A stretch of 5,148 bases of DNA from a bacterium. GTDB taxonomy: Bacteria > Verrucomicrobiota > Verrucomicrobiia > Methylacidiphilales > Verrucolacustridaceae. A model generated the notes under the pieces. It searched no databases. It saw only the letters and a list, made by a program, of their open reading frames with translations, and was not told the DNA's origin. This document shows positions 1-4,670 of this stretch, one piece after another. The first letter of the stretch is position 1. Every line of letters begins with the position of its first letter. Both the position numbers and the translations under genes were made by a program. Location: positions 1-5,148 of the forward strand of contig RFWS01000081.1 of the NCBI GenBank assembly GCA_009921985.1, given 5' to 3'.

Positions 1-495
1 CCCCACTATCCCGTGCTCTTCCGAGGGGCTGGTGGCTGGGTGGCACACGAGTTCATCCTCGATCTCCGCCCCTTCAAGGCTTCCGCCGGGATCGAGGTGG
101 ATGACGTGGCGAAGCGCCTCATGGATTACGGCTTCCACGCCCCCACCGTCTCCTGGCCCGTGGCCGGAACGATCATGATCGAGCCTACCGAATCCGAGTC
201 TCGCGAGGAGCTCGACCGCTTTGCCGATGCCCTCATCGCCATCCGCCAGGAAATCGCCGCGATCGAATCCGGCAAGTCGGACCGCGCGAAAAACCCGCTT
301 AAGCTCGCCCCCCACCCGGCGACCGATGTGCTGTCCGATTCCTGGGACCGTCCCTATTCCCGCGAACAGGCGGCCTTCCCCGCCTCCTGGACCCGCATCT
401 CCAAATACTGGCCCCCCGTCTCCCGTATCGACGCCGTCCATGGCGACAGAAATCTGATCTGCTCCTGCCCCTCCGTATCCGAACTAGCCTCCTAA
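1..495 (+). CDS. gcvP: Glycine dehydrogenase (decarboxylating), P-protein, C-terminal part
   Basis: This is the last 164 codons of the glycine-cleavage P-protein, a cytoplasmic PLP enzyme that decarboxylates glycine and passes the aminomethyl group to the lipoyl arm of H-protein. The frame is open from base 1 (reading PHYPVLFRGAGG) and ends at TAA 493-495. Blocks typical of the family's C-terminus are visible: AHEFILDLRPFK, then DYGFHAPTVSWPVAGT followed by IEPTESES, then the NPLK segment, WDRPYSREQAAFP, and the terminal VHGDRNLICSCPS. The PLP-binding lysine and roughly the first 800 residues lie upstream of the window. The C-terminus looks complete, with no frameshift. The gene converges on the flavoprotein gene at 505-1941. 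Identification is by remembered family motifs and is very secure. A first ATG/GTG inside the window is not the real start. Confidence 0.97.
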   Translation, partial: PHYPVLFRGAGGWVAHEFILDLRPFKASAGIEVDDVAKRLMDYGFHAPTVSWPVAGTIMIEPTESESREELDRFADALIAIRQEIAAIESGKSDRAKNPLKLAPHPATDVLSDSWDRPYSREQAAFPASWTRISKYWPPVSRIDAVHGDRNLICSCPSVSELAS

Positions 496-508
496 ACTAG
501 CCTCCTAA
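483..508. repeat. Perfect 13-bp tandem duplication at convergent stop codons
   Basis: The unit ACTAGCCTCCTAA occurs twice with no gap, at 483-495 and 496-508. Copy 1 carries the gcvP stop codon (TAA, 493-495). Copy 2 carries, on the minus strand, the stop codon of the flavoprotein gene (TAG, 507-505). The duplication creates the whole 9-base gap between the two genes. With a single copy the two stop codons would overlap by two bases. It is seen directly. A recent slippage origin is an inference. Confidence 0.9.
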
Positions 509-1941
509 TCCTCCCTCTTTCCACCTTCTACGGAAATTTTCCCAAAAATTTCCTCTGCCGGGTACGTCCAAATCTCCGACAACGTCGGATGGTAGTGCGG
601 TAAATTCATCATCTCCTCCGCCGTCCCCCGGTACCGCATGATCGCCAGCGGTTCATGGATCAGATCCGAGGCGTGCGGTCCCACCACCTGCGCCCCCACA
701 ATCTCCCCCCTCTGCTTGAGCGCGATCAGTTTCACAAACCCGTCGGTCGCCCCCATCACCATCGACTTTCCGTGGTCCGCGAACGGATAGCTCGCGGTCA
801 CAATGTCCCACCCCTTCTCCCGACACTCCTTTTCCGAATACCCCACCGCGGCCGCCTCCGGAGACGTGAAAATCACCTCGAGCTTCAGCCGGTAATCCAT
901 CCGCTCCCTTGGCACCTTGTCCGCCACCAGTGCCGCCGCATTTTTTGCCGCCACCTCGCCCTGCTGGATCGCCAAGTGCACCACCTCGTACGGACCGCAC
1001 ACATCCCCCGCTGCAAACACATGCGACACATTCGTCTGTTGGGTCGGTTGGATCACCACTTTTCCCTTTTCCGTCTTCACCCCAGCCGTCCACAGATTTA
1101 GCTCGTCCAGATCGGGCTCCCGACCGAGCGCCTGCAAGATCTGCTCCGCCTCCACGCTCCTTTTCTTGCCGTTCTGCAGGAACTCGATCTTCTTTTTCCT
1201 TCCCTTCTTCAAGACCCGCTGAATTTGCGTCCCGCAAAATACCTCGCTCCCTTGCTCTCGGAACACCTTCGCCAGCGTGTCCCCCACCTGGGTGTCCGAT
1301 TCGGGCAGTAGCCGCTCACTCCTTTGGATCACCGTCACCTTTACTCCCAGGTGGGCGTAATACTGGGCAAACTCCAGCGCCACCGCCCGGCCCCCTAAGA
1401 CAATTAGACTTTTTACCGGTTTGGCCGCTTGCAGACAGTCGTCGCTCGTCCAATACCCCGCCTCCTCCAGCCCGGGAATCTCCCGCTTCGCGGTCCTTGA
1501 TCCCGTAGAGACCAAAAACGTCTTCGCTTCGATCTCCGCCGGAACCTTCTCCTTTCCCACCGCCTCAAGCGCCAACCGGTGCGGACTCGTAAAACGTCCC
1601 TTCGCCCGGTAAAACGTGAACTTCCCCTTTTCCAACTGCTCCCGCCGGTAGTCGGCAAACTCCCCGATCAGCCGGTCCTTCCGCCTAAGGATCGCTTTCC
1701 AGTCGGGCTTCGGTTTTCCCACCCGGATCCCGAACTCCCCCGCCCGGCCGATCTCATGGTTCCGGTGTGCACTTTCCAACATCGTTTTTGTCGGCATGCA
1801 GCCGCGGAGGATACACAGCCCCCCAACTATCTGACCTCCCTCGATTACCGCCACTTTCAGCCCCAGCCCCGCCGCCGTCCGCGCTGCCGCATAACCCGCG
1901 CTCCCTGCGCCAACCACGGCCAGGTCGTAGGTGGGGATCAT
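505..1941 (-). CDS. Dihydrolipoamide dehydrogenase-like FAD/NAD(P) disulfide oxidoreductase
   Basis: A 478-residue class I pyridine-nucleotide disulfide oxidoreductase, a normal length for the Lpd/mercuric reductase family. Domains in order: an FAD Rossmann motif GAGSAG at residues 11-16 with acidic E34; redox cysteines C43 and C48 in GGLCILRGCMPTK; STGSR at 145-149; an NAD(P) Rossmann region around 182-190; the second FAD motif AAGD at 310-313; and a dimerisation domain with the catalytic pair H451/E456 in HYHPTLSE. Family knowledge: such enzymes move electrons between NAD(P)H and a disulfide through FAD. Oddities: the usual GGTCLNVGCIPSK is replaced around the cysteines, and the nucleotide motif reads GGRAVALE, with arginine 185 where glycine is usual. 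It could be the L-protein for GcvP or a lipoamide or other disulfide reductase with a different substrate, so I give no symbol. The ATG start lies 7 bases after the acetyltransferase stop and has no clear Shine-Dalgarno sequence. Confidence 0.9.
   Translation of the reverse strand: MIPTYDLAVVGAGSAGYAAARTAAGLGLKVAVIEGGQIVGGLCILRGCMPTKTMLESAHRNHEIGRAGEFGIRVGKPKPDWKAILRRKDRLIGEFADYRREQLEKGKFTFYRAKGRFTSPHRLALEAVGKEKVPAEIEAKTFLVSTGSRTAKREIPGLEEAGYWTSDDCLQAAKPVKSLIVLGGRAVALEFAQYYAHLGVKVTVIQRSERLLPESDTQVGDTLAKVFREQGSEVFCGTQIQRVLKKGRKKKIEFLQNGKKRSVEAEQILQALGREPDLDELNLWTAGVKTEKGKVVIQPTQQTNVSHVFAAGDVCGPYEVVHLAIQQGEVAAKNAAALVADKVPRERMDYRLKLEVIFTSPEAAAVGYSEKECREKGWDIVTASYPFADHGKSMVMGATDGFVKLIALKQRGEIVGAQVVGPHASDLIHEPLAIMRYRGTAEEMMNLPHYHPTLSEIWTYPAEEIFGKISVEGGKRED
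532..553. repeat. 9-bp perfect inverted repeat near the flavoprotein 3' end
   Basis: GGAAATTTT (532-540) and AAAATTTCC (545-553) are perfect reverse complements around a 4-base loop CCCA. The repeat lies inside the last codons of the minus-strand flavoprotein gene and 37 bases past the gcvP stop. It could fold in either transcript and act as a shared 3' end for the convergent genes. The stem is AT-rich and has no T-run on either side, so it is not a standard intrinsic terminator. The coding sequence (EEIFGKIS) alone may explain it. Confidence 0.55.
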
Positions 1942-1948
1942 ATGAGGA

Positions 1949-2482
1949 TCAGGCGGTCAGGGTGACTTCGCCCGCCTTGCCGCCAAACTTTGGATAAAGA
2001 AACCGGGCTGCCGGCACCGTCTCCCGCGTCACCACCGCGGCCGTCTCCAGGCCTTTCTCAGCCAGGTGCCGCAACGACTCCTGCAACAAGGCGGCTCCCA
2101 TTCCGCGCCGCTGGTATTCATAATCGATCAGAACTCCGGACAGCAAATGAGGCCCCTCCCCGGCGACCGGATAAAGGGCGCTGATCCCCACCACGCGCGG
2201 TCCATGGACCAATGCCAACAACACCATTCCCACCACCGGTTTGCCTTCGGGAAAAAGACGTTTCCGCAACTCCTCCAGATGGCCGTCCAGCCCGATGATC
2301 CAACTCTTCTCGTTCAGGAAGGCCTTCTGGATCCCTTCCCAGATTGCCTCCACGTCGTACTCCTTCATCTCCTTGATCTCGTGCTTAGGGGGAAGCGTGG
2401 GCGCTTGGGTGGGGACTTTCTTCAAATCCCATTCAAACCGAATCTTCCGGATACCCTTCATCAGGATAATATTGGAACGCAA
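1949..2482 (-). CDS. GNAT-family N-acetyltransferase
   Basis: A 177-residue protein with the GCN5-related acetyltransferase fold. The acetyl-CoA motif A region is at about 114-140: the strand LSGVLIDYEY is followed by QRRGMG (124-129), the Q/R-x-x-G-x-G/A loop that binds the pyrophosphate of acetyl-CoA, and the helix AALLQESLRHL. Motif B is recognisable near the C-terminus as AARFLYPKFGG (158-168). An N-terminal stretch of about 35 residues precedes the domain and is rich in K and P. The substrate cannot be told from sequence. The frame can start at TTG (2482), or at ATG seven codons later (2461); neither has a good ribosome site, and the ATG is the more conservative choice. The gene is 30 bases after the pyrE stop and 7 bases before the flavoprotein start, so co-transcription is likely. 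A link to pyrimidine or lipoyl metabolism is only guilt by association. Confidence 0.85.
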   Translation of the reverse strand: MRSNIILMKGIRKIRFEWDLKKVPTQAPTLPPKHEIKEMKEYDVEAIWEGIQKAFLNEKSWIIGLDGHLEELRKRLFPEGKPVVGMVLLALVHGPRVVGISALYPVAGEGPHLLSGVLIDYEYQRRGMGAALLQESLRHLAEKGLETAAVVTRETVPAARFLYPKFGGKAGEVTLTA

Positions 2483-2512
2483 AAACGCGCCTGATCCAAG
2501 CAGGAATCGGGT

Positions 2513-3082
2513 CTACTTGCTCCCCGGCTTCACGGCGGGAATTTTCTTCAGGTCCGCCGGGATCTTGTCCGGCTCGAACGTCTCCACTGTTAGCTTCATC
2601 AGGGAACAGAGCGGCGCCCCCAGTTCCGGTGGCTTCTCGCTGCGGTCCACCAGACAGGCCACCCCGGTCACCTCGCCGCCTGCCGCCTTCACCAAGGCGA
2701 TCGTCTCCTTCACTGCGCTGCCCGTGGTGATCACATCCTCCACCACCAAAAACTTCTCCCTCGGCTTCACCTCAAACCGCCGGATCTTTAGTTTTCCTTC
2801 TTCCTTCTCCGCGAAAATATGCCTCCGCTTGAGATGCCGCCCCACCTCATGCCCCACCAGAATGCCTCCCATTGCCGGGGAAATCACCGAATGAAACGTC
2901 CAACGCTCAACCTTCAACTTGGCCACCAGCGCGCGGCACAGTTCGGCCGTCGCCGCCGGATCCTGCAAAACCAACGCACACTGAAAAAAGGTCCGGCTGT
3001 GTTTGCCCGACCGCAACACAAAGTGGCCGTGCAAAAGGGCCCCGCAGCGGCGGAACACCTGCAGCACCTGCTCTTGGGTCAT
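2513..3082 (-). CDS. pyrE: Orotate phosphoribosyltransferase
   Basis: A 189-residue type I phosphoribosyltransferase that converts orotate plus PRPP to orotidine 5'-monophosphate in de novo UMP synthesis, in the cytoplasm. The N-terminal GHFVLRSGKHSRTFFQC (19-35) is the OPRT substrate-recognition region. SPAMGGILVGHEVGR (68-82) is the PPi loop. AEKEEGK at 91-97 lies in the flexible catalytic loop. VVEDVITTGSAVKE (113-126) is the PRPP-binding signature with the conserved acidic pair. The C-terminus ending in PAVKPGSK is typical of one bacterial PyrE subgroup. Length is normal and the protein looks intact. Its ATG overlaps the ridA stop (ATGA, 3082-3079), which points to translational coupling. 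No Shine-Dalgarno sequence is apparent, and a GC hairpin occupies that position. Confidence 0.96.
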   Translation of the reverse strand: MTQEQVLQVFRRCGALLHGHFVLRSGKHSRTFFQCALVLQDPAATAELCRALVAKLKVERWTFHSVISPAMGGILVGHEVGRHLKRRHIFAEKEEGKLKIRRFEVKPREKFLVVEDVITTGSAVKETIALVKAAGGEVTGVACLVDRSEKPPELGAPLCSLMKLTVETFEPDKIPADLKKIPAVKPGSK

Positions 3083-3465
3083 GACCCGGCCCGCCGGGCC
3101 AACAGCTCGATTTCCACAGCCCCGCCCTTCGGCAACGCCGCCACCTGGATTGTCGACCGGGACGGAGGATCCTCGGGGAAGAATTCGGCATACACCGCGT
3201 TCATCTCCGGAAAGGTTTTAAGGTCGGTCAAGAAAACTGTCGCTTTGACCACATCCCCCAGGGTCAACCCACCTTCCTTGAGGAGGCTCTGGGCCCTTTC
3301 CAAGGCTTTCCGGGTCTGTTCGGCCACGGAACCACTCATCAGGTTCCCCTGCTCATCCAGCGCCAACTGGCCGGAAAGAAAAACGAATCCACCGGCCTCC
3401 GTCGCCTGTCGGTACGGTCCAATCGCCGGCCCCGCCACCTTCGAACTCCATCCTCTATGCCCCAT
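3079..3465 (-). CDS. ridA: RidA/YjgF/UK114-family enamine/imine deaminase
   Basis: RidA-family protein that hydrolyses reactive enamine/imine intermediates such as 2-aminoacrylate, usually as a cytoplasmic homotrimer. Numbering from the first possible ATG (3492), I see GPAIGPYRQA with Y27, FLSGQLALD with S40, the MNAVYAEFF segment, PPSRSTIQVAALPKG with the substrate-binding arginine R112, and VEIELLA with E127. These match the E. coli RidA residues Y17, S30, R105 and E120, so the deaminase site looks complete. I prefer the second ATG (3465): it gives 128 residues, the same as E. coli RidA, it follows AAAGGA with a 6-base spacer, and it removes an atypical Gly/His-rich leader (GGHGKGLG). The ATG at 3492 also has an AAGGTGA upstream and remains possible (137 residues). 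It is the first gene of the minus-strand block and overlaps pyrE by 4 bases. Confidence 0.93.
   Translation of the reverse strand: MGHRGWSSKVAGPAIGPYRQATEAGGFVFLSGQLALDEQGNLMSGSVAEQTRKALERAQSLLKEGGLTLGDVVKATVFLTDLKTFPEMNAVYAEFFPEDPPSRSTIQVAALPKGGAVEIELLARRAGS
3088..3100 (-). promoter_or_regulatory. GC-only hairpin over the pyrE ribosome-binding position
   Basis: On the minus strand this reads GGCCCGGCGGGCC: a 5-bp stem (GGCCC/GGGCC) with a 3-base loop. It ends 5 bases before the pyrE ATG and lies within the final ridA codons. It occupies the place where a Shine-Dalgarno sequence would be. A ribosome finishing ridA would melt it, fitting the ATGA overlap and coupled translation. The structure is visible in sequence; the regulatory role is inferred. 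It has no following T-run, so it is not a terminator. Confidence 0.4.
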
Positions 3466-3486
3466 GCCCAATCCTTTCCCATGCCC
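3461..3486. repeat. Direct repeat of CCCATGCCC flanking the ridA start sites
   Basis: CCCATGCCC occurs at 3461-3469 and again at 3478-3486, in a C-rich stretch that runs to the ATG at 3492 on the minus strand. On the minus strand each copy contains a GGGCATGGG, and the 3465 ATG candidate of ridA sits in one of them. The repeats explain the low-complexity Gly/His leader if translation is assumed to begin at 3492, which supports the stretch being 5' untranslated sequence. Confidence 0.6.
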
Positions 3487-3492
3487 CCCCAT

Positions 3493-3595
3493 TGGTCAAT
3501 TCACCTTACTTCAGTTCTGAGATCTCACCGGAATCGTAATCCTAAGCTCATTCGGCGTTCTCGCACTCCTGCCTGCCTGCCCATAGTCTTAAGCT
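3493..3595. promoter_or_regulatory. Divergent intergenic region between ridA and ldhA
   Basis: About 100 bases between two genes that point away from each other must hold promoters for both directions. I cannot assign convincing -35/-10 pairs. On the minus strand, TAGGAT (3544-3539) and TACGAT (3538-3533) each match four of six -10 bases but lack a good -35. On the plus strand, CATAGT (3582-3587) matches four of six, sits 8 bases before the ldhA ATG, and would imply a nearly leaderless transcript. A (CCTG)3 run lies at 3568-3579. The promoter assignment rests on gene layout, not on motif strength. Confidence 0.5.
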
Positions 3596-3598
3596 ATG
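3582..3598. repeat. Near-perfect palindrome containing the ldhA start codon
   Basis: CATAGTCTTAAGCTATG reads as the 16-bp perfect palindrome CATAGCTTAAGCTATG with one extra T at 3587. Its last three bases are the ATG of ldhA (3596-3598). It could be an operator for a dimeric regulator, or a hairpin at the translation start. The symmetry is seen directly; the function is speculative and a chance origin is possible. Confidence 0.5.
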
Positions 3599-4588
3599 AA
3601 TACGCTGGTTTTCAGCTCTCGTGCTTATTTTGAATCCAGCCTTCGCAAGGAGAATTCCGACCGGCATCACCTCAAGTTTCTCGAGACTAAACTAACGTCC
3701 AACACTGCCCCTTTGTGTGCCGGCTACGGCGCCGTTCTGGTCTTTGTAAATGACCGCGTGGATCGCCCGTGTCTGCAGGTTTTAGCCAAAAACGGCACTC
3801 GGCTGGTCGCGACCCTCAGCACCGGCACCAACCACATCGACCTCATTACCGCAAAAGAGCTGGGCATCACCGTTGCCTCCGTCCCCTCCTACTCCCCCCA
3901 CGCCGTTTCCGAATTCACCCTCGCCATCCTGCTCGCCATGGCCCGAAAAATCCCCTACGCCCACCAGCGGGTCCGGGTCAGTAATTTTGAGCTGGAGGGT
4001 TTGGAGGGGTTTGAGCTTTACGAAAAAACCGTCGGCGTGGTCGGGACAGGTGCCATTGGTCGAGAGGTGGTGAAAAATCTCTCCGGCTTTGGCTGCAGGA
4101 TCCTGGCCCACGACCCGGCTCCCCACGAAGCAACGGCCGGCCTATGCCAATACGTCAACCTGGAACAGCTGTTCCGGGAATCGGACATCATCACCTTTCA
4201 CGTTCCCCTGCTTCCCGGCACCCGTCATTTGGTGAACGAAAAGACCCTCGGACTCATGAAGAAAGGGGTCTTTCTCATCAACACCAGTCGGGGAGCCATC
4301 TTTGATACCCCCACCATGATTCAGGGGCTAAAGAAAGGGCACATCGGGCATCTGGCCATCGATGTCTACGAGGAAGAGGCTGGACTTTTTTTCGAGGATC
4401 ACTCCACGGAAATTCTTAAGGACGACCTGTTTGCCCGACTCCTAACTTTCCCCAATGTCCTCGTCACCGGTCACCAGGCCTTTCTGACCGACCACGCTCT
4501 TCGCAAAATCGCCCAAACCACTCTCCAAAGCCTCACCGAATTTGAATCCTCCGGAACCTGCACCCACTGCGTCCGCTCGCAAACGTAA
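3596..4588 (+). CDS. ldhA: D-lactate dehydrogenase, LdhA-type 2-hydroxyacid dehydrogenase
   Basis: A 330-residue NAD-dependent D-2-hydroxyacid dehydrogenase that closely follows E. coli LdhA (about 329 residues), a cytoplasmic enzyme reducing pyruvate to D-lactate in fermentation. LdhA-like landmarks include VFVNDRVDRP (49-58), the NAD Rossmann motif GTGAIG (150-155) with D173 at the end of the next strand (NAD rather than NADP), NTSRGA with catalytic R232, DVYEEEAGLFFED with E261, and TGHQAFLT with catalytic H293. The R-E-H spacing (29 and 61 residues) equals that of characterised D-LDHs. Oddity: where E. coli LdhA has RCAGFNNVDL this protein has LSTGTNHIDL (74-83), so the substrate-side loop differs and a related 2-oxoacid is possible. 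The ATG at 3596 has no clear Shine-Dalgarno sequence. It is transcribed away from ridA, and no terminator hairpin is visible after the TAA. Confidence 0.93.
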   Translation: MNTLVFSSRAYFESSLRKENSDRHHLKFLETKLTSNTAPLCAGYGAVLVFVNDRVDRPCLQVLAKNGTRLVATLSTGTNHIDLITAKELGITVASVPSYSPHAVSEFTLAILLAMARKIPYAHQRVRVSNFELEGLEGFELYEKTVGVVGTGAIGREVVKNLSGFGCRILAHDPAPHEATAGLCQYVNLEQLFRESDIITFHVPLLPGTRHLVNEKTLGLMKKGVFLINTSRGAIFDTPTMIQGLKKGHIGHLAIDVYEEEAGLFFEDHSTEILKDDLFARLLTFPNVLVTGHQAFLTDHALRKIAQTTLQSLTEFESSGTCTHCVRSQT

Positions 4589-4632
4589 TCGTAACACGCA
4601 AAAACACATTCCCACTCGCGGCGTTAAGCTCC

Positions 4633-4659
4633 TTGATCCCCGCTCATTTCTTGTAAATT
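4633..4659 (+). promoter_or_regulatory. Possible tatD promoter
   Basis: In the 82-base gap between ldhA and tatD, TTGATC (4633-4638) resembles a -35 box and TAAATT (4654-4659), preceded by TTG, resembles a -10 box. The 15-base spacing is shorter than ideal. Each hexamer matches four of six consensus bases. If real, transcription would start only a few bases before the tatD ATG. Read-through from ldhA is the alternative, since no terminator is visible between the two genes. Confidence 0.25.
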
Positions 4660-4670
4660 AGAGATCAGAC

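Noticed and set aside
653..1237. A 194-codon minus-strand frame within the flavoprotein gene
   Set aside because: Gly/Arg/Glu-rich composition without motifs, an out-of-frame shadow of the real gene.
909..1508. A 199-codon plus-strand open frame inside the flavoprotein gene
   Set aside because: Its product is a Pro/Ser/Arg-rich low-complexity sequence typical of a shadow frame, and the minus-strand frame has full family motifs across the same bases.
2819..3520. A 233-codon plus-strand open frame spanning pyrE and ridA
   Set aside because: It lies antisense to two clearly identified genes, shows no recognisable domain, and ends in the ridA upstream region. High GC content explains the lack of stops.
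3568..3579. (CCTG)3 tetranucleotide run upstream of ldhA as a phase-variation tract
   Set aside because: Three units is too short to support slippage-based switching.
3542..4630. Repeated TAAGCT words at 3543-3548, 3590-3595 and 4625-4630, near gene starts
   Set aside because: Six matching bases at three sites, with flanks that do not align, are within chance expectation. Not enough for a regulatory motif.
4589..4670. Possible intrinsic terminator after ldhA
   Set aside because: No GC-rich inverted repeat followed by a T-run is present. Only short repeats such as CGTAA are seen.
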